From Clostridiaceae bacterium AM27-36LB (lineage in GTDB: Bacteria > Bacillota > Clostridia > Lachnospirales > Lachnospiraceae): DNA of 64,000 nt. A model generated the notes under the pieces. The model worked only from the letters and a program-made list of their open reading frames with translations. It was not told the origin of the DNA and did no database searches. Position numbers and translations under genes: made by a program. The stretch is from assembly GCA_003480725.1 (NCBI GenBank), contig QUJQ01000009.1:1-64000 (forward strand), read 5' to 3'. Below are positions 1 through 7,808 of this stretch, piece after piece. Each line of letters starts with the position of its first letter. Within the stretch, counting starts at the first letter, position 1.

Positions 1-242
1 CGTTCAGAACAACACTTGGCTGTTCTATCCGTTACTGTTTCTAGGTTGCTTTGACTTATTTAAGTTAAAGCTGTTCGTTTAAAATCTGTTCAAAGCCCGC
101 GAACTTCGTTCGCAGGTGCACAATCATAAAAATGCTAGCAAGCTGCATTTTTATTTCATGCGCAAATTTTCGAAGATTTTCAAAGCACTATTTAATTATC
201 AAGGTTCATGTTCTATCTCGTTGCCTCAGCAGCAACTTTGAT
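1..242 (-). other. Probable rRNA operon leader (16S gene off the left edge)
   Basis: This stretch has no convincing protein gene. Read on the minus strand it follows two strong promoters and carries AT-rich leader sequence with an ACCTTGATAATTAAATAG segment, typical of what precedes 16S rRNA in Clostridia. It also has two compact hairpins: a 6-bp GCGAAC/GTTCGC stem around 101-115 and an 8-bp AAAAATGC/GCATTTTT stem at 128-152. The 16S gene itself is not in the window, so the assignment is inference from promoter architecture and leader style. Confidence 0.55.
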
Positions 243-272
243 ATCTTATCACACTCTGTCGTATCTTGTCAA
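243..272 (-). promoter_or_regulatory. Promoter P2 of probable rRNA operon
   Basis: On the minus strand there is a perfect -35 TTGACA (272-267), an 18-nt spacer and a -10 TAAGAT (248-243). The -35 is preceded by AAAAAGTTG, the same upstream sequence as at the second promoter about 115 bp away. Tandem strong promoters are characteristic of rRNA operons. Confidence 0.6.
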
Positions 273-358
273 CAACTTTTTTAATTTTTTCAAAACTGTT
301 TGTTGTTATGTGATTGACTGTCTGTGTCTTACCAGCCGTTCTCGCAGCCAGCTCGACT

Positions 359-387
359 ATAGTACCATTCTCGAGCATAAATGTCAA
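359..387 (-). promoter_or_regulatory. Promoter P1 of probable rRNA operon
   Basis: On the minus strand a perfect TTGACA (387-382) is followed after exactly 17 nt by TACTAT (364-359). The A/T-rich upstream sequence ending AAAAAGTTG matches that of the P2 promoter, so the two look like a duplicated promoter module. Confidence 0.6.
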
Positions 388-452
388 CAACTTTTTCAAA
401 CTTTTTTTACAAATTATTCATATATTGTTCACACGCTGTAAAAACCCATCTC

Positions 453-481
453 TTGCATTTCATTTTCATGGTATATATAAT
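453..481 (+). promoter_or_regulatory. Putative promoter of the LysR gene
   Basis: A consensus -10 TATAAT (476-481) sits 17 nt downstream of a weak -35 TTGCAT (453-458), about 50 bp before the LysR start. It diverges from the rRNA-type promoters on the other strand. Confidence 0.5.
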
Positions 482-529
482 GAAAATATATCAATACTTT
501 TCAGGTATTATTCGTAAAGGAGCCACGCT

Positions 530-1426
530 ATGGAATTACGCCATATCCGCTATTTTAAAGCAGTTGCAGAAGAGAAGAGCTTTACCAGAGCTGCAGAAAA
601 GCTCAACATTGCCCAGCCGCCTCTAAGTCGTCAGATTCAGGATCTGGAACAGGAGCTTGATACAAAGCTGTTTATGAGAAGCCCCCATAAGATCACCCTT
701 ACAAAAGAAGGCGAACTGTTTCTTCAGTATGCCAATCAGATTCTTGATCTGGTCAGCCGCTCTTCTGAAGAAGTTCGCGAAGTGAAGGAGGGGCTGCAAG
801 GCACACTTTATATCGCTTCCGTGGAGGGCTGTGGTCCCCGGCTCTTTGCCCAGTGGATCTCCTCTTTCCAGAAGAAACATCCTCATGTGCAGTACAATCT
901 GTGGAACGGCAATACCGATGATGTACATGCCAGAGTCTCCAAGGGACTGTGTGAAGTGGCCATGATCACTGCTCCTTATAACAAAGAAGGCTACGAAGTT
1001 CTCCCCGTCTTTCAAGAACCATGGGTTGCTGTATTTCCGGAAGATCATCCCTTAGCTCTCCATAAGGATGAACCACTTACACCAGAAGAGCTTATTCCTT
1101 ATGAGCTTCTGATTCCATCCCGCGAATCCCGGAAAAGTGAGATTGATAAATGGTTTATTGAGACAGGAAAGACGCCCGTCATACGAGGTCGTATTGCCCA
1201 TATGATGAACGCCTGTGAATTAAGTCGATGTGGAGTTGGTGTTGCCATCTATCCGGCTTCTATTTCCAATATGGCACAAAATGCCGGTTCCTGCATCCGC
1301 AGGATCGATCATCCGGACGCCATAGCTTCCTATGCATTGATCTGGAATAAAAATCATCAGTTGTCACGTACTGCTGAAATCTTCATCGAACATGTGAAGA
1401 ATCTGATAAATAACCCTGCCAACTGA
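530..1426 (+). CDS. LysR-family transcriptional regulator
   Basis: This is a 298-residue LysR-type regulator. Residues 1-60 form the winged helix-turn-helix, with the family hallmarks FTRAAEKLNIAQPPLSRQI and a following linker helix. The rest is the two-lobed effector-binding domain, recognisable by the GTLYIAS entry strand and the later PWVAVFPEDHPLA segment. A clear AAAGGAG lies 8 bp before the ATG. LysR proteins usually control a neighbouring or divergent operon, but the divergent unit here seems to be rRNA and the convergent neighbour is butyrate kinase, so the target cannot be inferred. The effector is unknown. The gene is monocistronic and ends at a shared hairpin. Confidence 0.93.
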   Translation: MELRHIRYFKAVAEEKSFTRAAEKLNIAQPPLSRQIQDLEQELDTKLFMRSPHKITLTKEGELFLQYANQILDLVSRSSEEVREVKEGLQGTLYIASVEGCGPRLFAQWISSFQKKHPHVQYNLWNGNTDDVHARVSKGLCEVAMITAPYNKEGYEVLPVFQEPWVAVFPEDHPLALHKDEPLTPEELIPYELLIPSRESRKSEIDKWFIETGKTPVIRGRIAHMMNACELSRCGVGVAIYPASISNMAQNAGSCIRRIDHPDAIASYALIWNKNHQLSRTAEIFIEHVKNLINNPAN

Positions 1427-1460
1427 TCAAAAGAGAACCCCACCGTATTTCCACCCATTC

Positions 1461-1485
1461 AAAATGAGGATACGATTCTCATTTT
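1461..1485. terminator. Bidirectional terminator between LysR and buk
   Basis: AAAATGAGGA (1461-1470) pairs with TTCTCATTTT (1476-1485), leaving a short loop. The A and T runs on the two sides give a U-tail in either direction. It sits between two convergent genes and touches the buk stop codon. Confidence 0.65.
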
Positions 1486-2588
1486 CAATCCTTAAATCCA
1501 TCCCACACTGGTTTGCCTGGATAGATCTTCGCTTCCTCTTCTCCGCGAAGTACCCGGAGTGCACCAAATGCCATGGCTTCCTGCTCAAATTCACCTGGGT
1601 AGGAAGTCACCGGTGCGATCCAGCCACAGCTCTCGCGAATCTTTTCTTCTATCTCCGGAAAGCGAAGCAGTCCGCCGGTCAGCACGATTCCATCTACTTT
1701 TCCCTGCAGTACCGTACTCATAGAACCAATATATTTGATTACCTGATAGATCATGGCATTCCAGACACGGGCAGCCTTCTTGTCTCCTTCCTCCACCATC
1801 TTGTGAATGGTATCAGAGTTGGATGTTCCAAAATAACTGCTTAACCCTCCAGTCTGGCTGCAGAGAGATTTCATCTCCGCCGGTGTCTTATCCCAGAAAT
1901 AACGGGTAATATCTGTCACCGCCATGGTTCCCATTCGGGTCGGGGTAAATGGTCCCTCTCCACCTCCTGCATCATTTCCATCGATCATTTTTCCTTTTTT
2001 GTGAGCAGTGATAGAGATTCCACCGTCAATATGGCAGACGATGAAATTGCAGTCTTCATATTTCTTGCCAAGGCTGATAGCATGTCTTCTGGCTGTCTCT
2101 TTCAGATTCAATGCATGGCAGACTGCACGACGGTAAACGCCGTCTACTCCGGTCACACGGGCCAGATCACAAAGTTCATCTACAATAGGCGGATTCATCA
2201 TGATCATGATACCGCCGTATTTTTTATGAAGCACATCTGCCATCTGCACACCCAGCATGGAAGAATGATAAAGTCCACCCTTTGCAGCCTTGGTATCCTG
2301 GATCAGACGATCATCGATCTTGTAGATACCGCCCTCCACGGAATAGCATCCACCGCCTCTTCCAACGATGGCATCCACTCCGGCCAGGTCAATATTTCCA
2401 TCTTTCAGAAATTTATCAACTACTTCCATTCGATAATTCAGCTGATCATTGATAGTCGGAAATCGCTTCAATACCGATGAATCATGAAAGACGTCTTCTG
2501 TAAATAAACATGTCTCATTTTCAAACATGGAAAGCTTCGTCGATGTAGATCCTGGATTGATCACCAGGATTCTGTATGTTTTATTCAT
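1485..2588 (-). CDS. buk: Butyrate kinase (or branched-chain fatty acid kinase)
   Basis: At 367 residues this is an ASKHA-fold short-chain acyl kinase of butyrate kinase length, shorter than acetate kinase (about 400). The N-terminal phosphate loop reads VINPGSTSTKLSMFENE, and the family segments HIDGGISI and GGEGPFTPTRMG are present. The enzyme interconverts butyryl phosphate plus ADP and butyrate plus ATP, the last ATP-yielding step of one butyrate route. The usual partner ptb (phosphotransbutyrylase) is not adjacent. Instead buk lies 21 bp behind rlmD with no terminator between, so it looks like the third gene of the T-box-controlled tyrS operon. AAGGGGTG before the ATG fixes the start. 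Branched-chain acyl kinases cannot be told apart from sequence alone. Confidence 0.9.
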   Translation of the reverse strand: MNKTYRILVINPGSTSTKLSMFENETCLFTEDVFHDSSVLKRFPTINDQLNYRMEVVDKFLKDGNIDLAGVDAIVGRGGGCYSVEGGIYKIDDRLIQDTKAAKGGLYHSSMLGVQMADVLHKKYGGIMIMMNPPIVDELCDLARVTGVDGVYRRAVCHALNLKETARRHAISLGKKYEDCNFIVCHIDGGISITAHKKGKMIDGNDAGGGEGPFTPTRMGTMAVTDITRYFWDKTPAEMKSLCSQTGGLSSYFGTSNSDTIHKMVEEGDKKAARVWNAMIYQVIKYIGSMSTVLQGKVDGIVLTGGLLRFPEIEEKIRESCGWIAPVTSYPGEFEQEAMAFGALRVLRGEEEAKIYPGKPVWDGFKD

Positions 2589-2609
2589 TTTTACACCCCT
2601 TATTCTGTG

Positions 2610-3776
2610 CTACTCTTTTCTCGTCAGCAGTACCACGGTCTCGATCTTCTCAGTCATAGGGAACATGTCCACTGGCTGAATCGCTTCTATTTTATAATCC
2701 TTTTTCAGAGCCTGCAAGTCTCTTGCCTGTGTCTGTGGCTCGCAGGAAATATAGACGATCTTCTTCGGGCGGATCACAAGCAGAGACTGCAAAAATGCTT
2801 CACTGCTTCCACTTCTCGGCGGATCCATGAAGACCACATCCACAGTCTCTTCCCTGTCAGCCATGCCTTCCAGAAATACACCGGCATCTCCTTCTACAAA
2901 GCGAATATTATTCATATTGTTGAGATGCGCATTCACTTTTGCATCCCGTACTGCTTCGCCATTGAGTTCCACACCGATCACTTCTTTTACAGTCTTTGCC
3001 GCTACCATACCAATGGTTCCGATTCCACAGTAAGCATCCACCACCACATTTCTCTTATTCAGACGCGCCAGCATCATGGCTGTCTTATAAAGCTTCTCTG
3101 TCTGCGCTGGGTTAATCTGATAAAAGGATGTTGGCGAGATCCGGAACCGGCATCCGCATAGTTCATCCTCTATATATCCTTTTCCATATAGGGTAATATT
3201 TCTTGCCCCCAGCACCATACTAGTCTTGCGTTCATTTACATTTAAGACTACCGTACTGATCTCCGGGTGGACTGCCCGCAGTGCTTTGACAAAATTATTT
3301 TTAGACGGGAAGATCGGAGAACGGGTCACCAGCACCACCATGATCTGACCGGTCTTCGCACCGGTACGGATCAGTACATGACGAAGCAGACCATAATCCG
3401 TATCCTCATCATAGACCTTGATCTTGAAGGACTTCAGAAGTCCCCGGATCGTTCCGATGATGGCATCTGCCTTCTGATCCTCAATCTGACAGGTTTCCAC
3501 CGGAACCACTTTATGGGTTCCCTCCTGATAAATACCGGAGACGATCTCGCCATTTCGTTTTCTGGAAAATACTGCATGAACTTTATTCCGGTAACAATAG
3601 GGATCTTCTGCACCGATGATCGGCAGGATCTCACCCATACCCTTCATGAGTTTTTTCACCGTCTGTTCTTTTTTCTTTAACTGCTCTTCGTATGCGATTC
3701 CCTGATAATCACAGCCACCGCATTTTTTAGCAAGAGGGCAGACTTGCGCCTGCCCTGCTTTTTCCTGTCTTGCCAT
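2610..3776 (-). CDS. rlmD: 23S rRNA (uracil-5-)-methyltransferase, RlmD/RlmCD family
   Basis: This SAM-dependent enzyme forms 5-methyluridine in 23S rRNA. The N-terminus carries the iron-sulfur cysteines of the RumA family (CPLAKKCGGC, residues 13-22, with a further Cys near VPVETCQ). The Rossmann SAM motif is VVDAYCGIGTIG, followed by the MDPPRSG motif and the nucleophilic Cys in YISCEPQTQARDL. At 388 residues it is shorter than usual because it starts almost directly at the cysteine cluster and has no N-terminal TRAM RNA-binding domain. It begins 2 bp after the tyrS stop with only a weak ribosome site, so coupled translation is likely. Whether it makes one uridine modification or two (RlmC/RlmD sites) is not visible. 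Confidence 0.9.
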   Translation of the reverse strand: MARQEKAGQAQVCPLAKKCGGCDYQGIAYEEQLKKKEQTVKKLMKGMGEILPIIGAEDPYCYRNKVHAVFSRKRNGEIVSGIYQEGTHKVVPVETCQIEDQKADAIIGTIRGLLKSFKIKVYDEDTDYGLLRHVLIRTGAKTGQIMVVLVTRSPIFPSKNNFVKALRAVHPEISTVVLNVNERKTSMVLGARNITLYGKGYIEDELCGCRFRISPTSFYQINPAQTEKLYKTAMMLARLNKRNVVVDAYCGIGTIGMVAAKTVKEVIGVELNGEAVRDAKVNAHLNNMNNIRFVEGDAGVFLEGMADREETVDVVFMDPPRSGSSEAFLQSLLVIRPKKIVYISCEPQTQARDLQALKKDYKIEAIQPVDMFPMTEKIETVVLLTRKE

Positions 3777-3778
3777 GT

Positions 3779-5005
3779 TTATTTCACGATCACTTTCTTA
3801 AAGTTCTTCTTTCCACGTTTTACAAGAAGACCTGTCTGTAACTGCTCCTTGGTATAAGCTGCAGCAATATCGGTTACTTTCTCTCCATCAACAGTCACGC
3901 CGCCCTGCTGTACATTTCTTCTTGCCTCAGAACGTGATGCTGCCAGACCAGCTTTATGCACGATGGTCAGGATATCTACCTGTCCGTCTTTGAAATCCTC
4001 TTCGGAAAGCTCTGCAACCGGTGCGTCAGATCCGTCGCCTGCACCTGCTCCGAACAGTGCACGTGCACTTTCCTGCGCTTTCTTTGCTTCTTCCTCACTG
4101 TGAACCAGCTTGGTCAGCTCATATGCCAGAATCTCTTTTGCTTCGTTCAGCTGACTTCCTTCCCACTTATCCATCTCATCGATCTGCTCCAGCGGCAGGA
4201 ATGTGAGCATACGCAGGCACTTGAGCACATCTGCATCGGAAACATTTCTCCAGTACTGGTAGAACTCGTATGGGGAAGTCTTTTCCGGATCCAGCCACAC
4301 AGCGCCTTTGGCAGTCTTACCCATCTTGTTTCCTTCAGAGTTCAGCAGAAGAGTGATAGTCATGGCATGTGCATCTTTTCCAAGCTTTCTTCTGATCAGC
4401 TCAGTTCCTCCCAGCATGTTGGACCACTGGTCATCACCACCAAACTGCATATTACAGCCGTATTTCTGATACAGCATGTAGAAGTCGTAGCTCTGCATGA
4501 TCATGTAGTTGAACTCCAGGAAGCTTAAACCTTTCTCCATTCTCTTCTTGTAACACTCAGCGGTCAGCATACGGTTCACGCTGAAGTGTGCTCCAACGTC
4601 TCTGAGCATCTCAATGTAATTCAACGGAAGCAGCCAGTCCGCGTTATTTACCATGATTGCTTTACCATCTGAGAAGTCAATGAATTTGCTCATCTGCTTT
4701 TTGAAACAGTCGCAGTTGTGCTGAATAGTCTCTTTCGTCATCATCTGACGCATATCCGTACGACCTGACGGGTCTCCGATCATAGCAGTACCGCCGCCGA
4801 TCAAGGCGATCGGTTTGTTGCCTGCCATCTGCAGTCTCTTCATCAGACACAGTGCCATGAAATGTCCTACATGAAGGCTGTCAGCAGTCGGGTCAAATCC
4901 AATATAAAATACTGCCTTTCCGTTATTTACCATCTCTCTGATCTCATCTTCGTTTGTTACCTGGGCGATCAGTCCCCGGGCTACCAGTTCGTCATAAACC
5001 TGCAT
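3779..5005 (-). CDS. tyrS: Tyrosyl-tRNA synthetase
   Basis: A class I aminoacyl-tRNA synthetase of about 408 residues. It shows the HIGH-equivalent [11 protein letters not shown], the tyrosine pocket segment [11 protein letters not shown] and the KMSKS-equivalent KMGKT. The C-terminus has an S4-type RNA-binding domain ([18 protein letters not shown]). An upstream in-frame ATG at 5062 exists, but I chose 5005: it has AAGGAG about 7 bp upstream, and the [11 protein letters not shown] opening matches the family. The gene lies behind a T-box leader with a TAC specifier, so it is induced when uncharged tRNA-Tyr accumulates. It heads an apparent tyrS-rlmD-buk operon. Confidence 0.97.
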   Translation of the reverse strand: MQVYDELVARGLIAQVTNEDEIREMVNNGKAVFYIGFDPTADSLHVGHFMALCLMKRLQMAGNKPIALIGGGTAMIGDPSGRTDMRQMMTKETIQHNCDCFKKQMSKFIDFSDGKAIMVNNADWLLPLNYIEMLRDVGAHFSVNRMLTAECYKKRMEKGLSFLEFNYMIMQSYDFYMLYQKYGCNMQFGGDDQWSNMLGGTELIRRKLGKDAHAMTITLLLNSEGNKMGKTAKGAVWLDPEKTSPYEFYQYWRNVSDADVLKCLRMLTFLPLEQIDEMDKWEGSQLNEAKEILAYELTKLVHSEEEAKKAQESARALFGAGAGDGSDAPVAELSEEDFKDGQVDILTIVHKAGLAASRSEARRNVQQGGVTVDGEKVTDIAAAYTKEQLQTGLLVKRGKKNFKKVIVK

Positions 5006-5074
5006 CTTTGTTCTCCTTTTTTCTCCATAGAAATATGTGACTCGGACAGAAGCTTTCCACATATTTTTGCATAA

Positions 5075-5395
5075 AAATACTCCCGCCCTTCTTACAAAGG
5101 ACGGGAGTGATAGAATCCCGTGTTACCACCTTTTTTCACAGTACGCTCACACGCACTGCCTCACCGGGTACATGCTGTCTGAATGAAAATGCAACTATTC
5201 TTGCATACGCAAACATCCTTCAGATACCCTCGCACGATATCGGGTGCCGCCGTCATCTCCTACCCGCAATAAATTGTTTCAGAGAGAAGCTCCAAGAGGT
5301 ATTCATGATCCTGTTTTCCCGCGCCTCTCACCTGCCGGCAGCTCTCTGTGGTTTCCCATGGATCACTACTTATTCTTTTCATCGCCTGTCAATAT
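5075..5395 (-). promoter_or_regulatory. Tyrosine T-box riboswitch
   Basis: The roughly 320-nt leader of tyrS, read on the minus strand, has the canonical T-box core AGGTGGTAACACGGG (about 5132-5118). A strong terminator hairpin with a T-run follows, and the two are mutually exclusive. Upstream, in the position of the stem I specifier loop, is a TAC triplet (5301-5299) in context GAATACC, matching tRNA-Tyr. Uncharged tRNA-Tyr would stabilise the antiterminator and allow transcription of tyrS and the genes behind it. Confidence 0.93.
5080..5107 (-). terminator. T-box terminator hairpin
   Basis: CTCCCGTCCTT pairs with AAGGGCGGGAG on the minus strand (11 bp with one G-U pair, 6-nt loop), followed by TATTTTT. 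Its 5' arm overlaps the antiterminator, as T-box regulation requires. Confidence 0.9.
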
Positions 5396-5401
5396 ACGGC
5401 T

Positions 5402-5430
5402 ATTCTAGGCGATAACCTCTGAATTGTCAA
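5402..5430 (-). promoter_or_regulatory. Promoter of the tyrS T-box leader
   Basis: A perfect TTGACA (5430-5425) and a -10 TAGAAT (5407-5402) are separated by 17 nt. Transcription would start near 5395, just before T-box stem I. Confidence 0.8.
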
Positions 5431-5468
5431 GCCCTGATTTGCAGATCCAGTTTACGCTGATGATGTTC

Positions 5469-5972
5469 TTACACCTCTTCCAGAAGACTGGTGATCGTCT
5501 CCACCACACCACGGATATCCATATCTTCCTCATCTACTACCACATGTGCATATTTTTCATAGTAAGGAGTCCGATATTCCAACAGATCTTTCAGAGTCTG
5601 ACCTGGTTTCAGCACAACGCCGCGCTTCTTCAAGTCTCCCAGACGTTTTTTCAGATTTGGATAAGACAGCTTCAGATACACGACCGTAGAGATCTCTCGC
5701 AAATGCTCCATGGCTTCTTCTCCGAATACCGCACTTCCTCCTGTGGCGATCACAGACCTTTCCACCTGAAGACCCGCATTTACTTTATTTTCAATTTCCA
5801 GGAATCCTTCGTCACCATATTCTGTGATCAGTTCATGCAGAAGCTTTCCGGTCTGTTCCTGGATCACCAGATCCGAATCCACAAAATGATACCCCAGCAC
5901 TTTTGCAAGAACTACTCCCACTGTACTTTTTCCAGAACCAGGCATACCGATCAATGTCACATTCTTCTTCAT
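5469..5972 (-). CDS. aroK: Shikimate kinase
   Basis: A P-loop kinase of about 167 residues that phosphorylates shikimate at the 3-OH in aromatic amino acid synthesis. It has the Walker A GMPGSGKST near the N-terminus, the substrate-binding FVDSD, and ATGGSAVF corresponding to the shikimate-binding GG(G) loop. I placed the start at the methionine opening MKKNVTLIG. In-frame ATGs 27 and 30 bp upstream (to 6002) are possible, because AAAGG lies 11 bp before the chosen ATG and the upstream gene ends at 6006. No other aromatic pathway gene is nearby, but the adjacent gene on the other side is tyrosine-regulated tyrS. Confidence 0.88.
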   Translation of the reverse strand: MKKNVTLIGMPGSGKSTVGVVLAKVLGYHFVDSDLVIQEQTGKLLHELITEYGDEGFLEIENKVNAGLQVERSVIATGGSAVFGEEAMEHLREISTVVYLKLSYPNLKKRLGDLKKRGVVLKPGQTLKDLLEYRTPYYEKYAHVVVDEEDMDIRGVVETITSLLEEV

Positions 5973-6005
5973 CTTCTGTTCATCCTTTCTGTCTCTCATC
6001 AAAAA

Positions 6006-7187
6006 CTACTGCCAGATCCGCAGATGCTTTACTACAAATGACATAAACTTATATCTTGGATCTTCCAGTTCTCTGGAAGCTTCTTTTAATTTCTGCCGGA
6101 TAGGAATCTGCTGCGGACAGTGCTGCTCACATTTTCCACACTGAGCACAACCAGATGCCGGATTCTGCTTCTTTCGAAATGCTGTGGTCATCAGATATTC
6201 TTTTTTTCCGGCTTTACGGCTTCCCGTATACAGTTCATTATAACAACGGAAGGTTCCAGGAATATCAATTCCTTTCGGGCAGGGCATACAATAACCGCAG
6301 GCAGTGCATCCCACCTTGATTTTCCGATTGATTTCCTGTCTGACCTTTTCATAAAGCTCCATCTGTTCCCCTGTCAGTTCTCCTGCCTTGGATTCCGATG
6401 CCACCTGTACGTTCTGTTGCACCATTTCCAACGAATTCATACCAGACAATACCACCGTAACCCCGGTCTGATTCCACAGCCAGCGAAATGCCCACTCTGC
6501 CGGAGTCCGCTTCGGCACTGCTTCTGCAAATAACAGCTTTGCCTCTTCCGGCAGAAGCTGTACTAATCTTCCGCCCCGCAGAGGTTCCATGATAATGACC
6601 GGAATTCCTTTGCTTTCTGCATAGAGAAGGCCTTCCCGCCCCGCCTGGGTATGCTCATCCAGATAATTATACTGAATCTGGCAGAAATCCCAGTCATATG
6701 CATCCAGAAGCTCTTTGAAATTAGCACTGTTTCCGTGATAAGAAAATCCGATACTGCAGATCTGCCCGGAAGCCTGCTTTTCCCTGATCCATTGATCTAC
6801 ACCTTTGGCACACAGCCCCTGCCAGGTCTGCACATCATTGAGCATATGCATGAGATAATAATCCACATGGTCAGTCCTGAGCCTCTTCAACTGTTCCTGA
6901 AAGCATTTCTCCAGACCTGTCTTGGACTTGATCAGATAATGGGGTAGCTTGGTCGCAATATAGACCTGCTCCCGCACCCCATTACGTGCAAGGATCTCTC
7001 CCAGTGCAGCCTCACTTCCTCCATACACATAAGCGGTATCAAAATAATTGACACCTGAACGGATTGCTTCCATGATCTCTTTTTCCGTTTTATCAATATC
7101 TATTTTTCCATTTTCTTTGGTAAACCGTAAGCACCCATATCCCAGAACGGAGAGCTTCGTTCCTTTTCTGTCACTACGATACTGCAT
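6006..7187 (-). CDS. Aldo/keto reductase with C-terminal 4Fe-4S ferredoxin domain
   Basis: 393 residues in two parts. Residues 1 to about 280 are an aldo/keto reductase barrel (catalytic Asp/Tyr in FDTAYVYG, Lys in ATKLP, His in DYYLMHM). The C-terminal 110 residues carry two cysteine clusters, CTACGYCMPCPKGI and CAQCGKCEQHCPQQI, predicted to bind 4Fe-4S clusters. This fused architecture is common in anaerobic Clostridia; its substrate is unknown. It would use NAD(P)H, with the clusters possibly passing electrons to a partner. AGGTG precedes the ATG and a consensus-like promoter lies just upstream. aroK follows closely and is probably co-transcribed. Confidence 0.93.
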   Translation of the reverse strand: MQYRSDRKGTKLSVLGYGCLRFTKENGKIDIDKTEKEIMEAIRSGVNYFDTAYVYGGSEAALGEILARNGVREQVYIATKLPHYLIKSKTGLEKCFQEQLKRLRTDHVDYYLMHMLNDVQTWQGLCAKGVDQWIREKQASGQICSIGFSYHGNSANFKELLDAYDWDFCQIQYNYLDEHTQAGREGLLYAESKGIPVIIMEPLRGGRLVQLLPEEAKLLFAEAVPKRTPAEWAFRWLWNQTGVTVVLSGMNSLEMVQQNVQVASESKAGELTGEQMELYEKVRQEINRKIKVGCTACGYCMPCPKGIDIPGTFRCYNELYTGSRKAGKKEYLMTTAFRKKQNPASGCAQCGKCEQHCPQQIPIRQKLKEASRELEDPRYKFMSFVVKHLRIWQ

Positions 7188-7214
7188 GATACACCTCGTT
7201 TCTGTTCTCGTAAC

Positions 7215-7243
7215 AGTCTACCAAAGGCTTTATGCTCTGTCAA
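7215..7243 (-). promoter_or_regulatory. Promoter of the aldo/keto reductase gene
   Basis: TTGACA (7243-7238), a 17-nt spacer and TAGACT (7220-7215) end about 28 bp before the ATG. Confidence 0.65.
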
Positions 7244-7335
7244 TGACAGGTGTTTGTCTATGGCGCACATTCTATCTGTGTATTTTTATTATTTTCTATT
7301 CAAATCAGATAATTTATATTTTTTATAAAAATATA

Positions 7336-7363
7336 TTGACAAATCATTTTTTCATGTTATAAT
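7336..7363 (+). promoter_or_regulatory. Strong promoter into a gene-free region
   Basis: A perfect TTGACA (7336-7341) and a perfect TATAAT (7358-7363) are spaced by 16 nt, in an AT-rich setting. No protein gene of normal size follows on this strand, so it probably drives the noncoding region from about 7370. Confidence 0.75.
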
Positions 7364-7369
7364 AAACTC

Positions 7370-7785
7370 ATAAAACAACAGAGAACGAAAAAGAAAATAA
7401 TCCACCGAACGGAGCATGAAAAGGAGGAGAGTCCAACCAAAACTTAACGTAATACCCCATAATATATCAGAAAGGATGGTACGGTCCACCGGCATACGAA
7501 GATTACTTTTAAAAACTGAATAACATTTATTTAATTAAGAACCTTGTTTAGATAACAGGAATCACATGTAAGTGATATGGAAGGTAACGGAAATATACCT
7601 TGTTAATAAAAAACCACATGAACAGTTGAGAAAACTGGAAAAGTCATATAAGACGATAAAATAAAAAATGTCGGAAGCGACTATAAATACATAGATTTCA
7701 AGAAATGAGGTCACAGTCCATTGGAAATAACAGTTAAATAGGCGGTGTAAGAATTTTTAGAATAAATCCTTACACCGCCTTAATC
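7370..7785 (+). ncRNA. Candidate structured noncoding RNA, unidentified
   Basis: About 415 nt between two minus-strand genes with a consensus promoter in front and a strong hairpin at the end. Small helices include ATCAC/GTGAT (7561-7576), AAGGTA/TACCTT (7581-7601), CAGTT/AACTG (7623-7637) and GTCG-GAAG-CGAC (7670-7681). ACCTTGTT occurs twice (7541-7548, 7597-7604), so AAGGT at 7581 could pair with either copy. The only reading frame is a 35-codon one (7416-7523, opening MKRRR). It has GGAG too close to its ATG, and a perfect AAGGAGG (7420s) lies inside it. I compared it by eye with RNase P, tmRNA, SRP RNA, 6S and T-box and saw no match. It could also be a long 5' leader or a decayed element. 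Confidence 0.45.
7741..7779. terminator. Hairpin ending the candidate RNA, possibly shared
   Basis: GGCGGTGTAAG (7741-7751) pairs perfectly with CTTACACCGCC (7769-7779). The U-tail is poor on both strands (TTAAT on plus, TATTTAA on minus), so it may end the plus-strand RNA, the minus-strand membrane gene, or both. Confidence 0.55.
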
Positions 7786-7808
7786 ATGTCTTCCTTTGTA
7801 CTCTTCTA

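Noticed and set aside
1..240. 16S rRNA gene
   Set aside because: Only promoter and leader are in the window; no conserved 16S start sequence is seen.
7420..7440. GAGGAGAGTCC resembling the conserved GAGGAAAGTCC of RNase P
   Set aside because: None of the other conserved RNase P segments is present.
7416..7523. 35-codon frame inside the candidate RNA
   Set aside because: GGAG is only one base from the ATG, and no homology is visible; kept as a remote possibility only.
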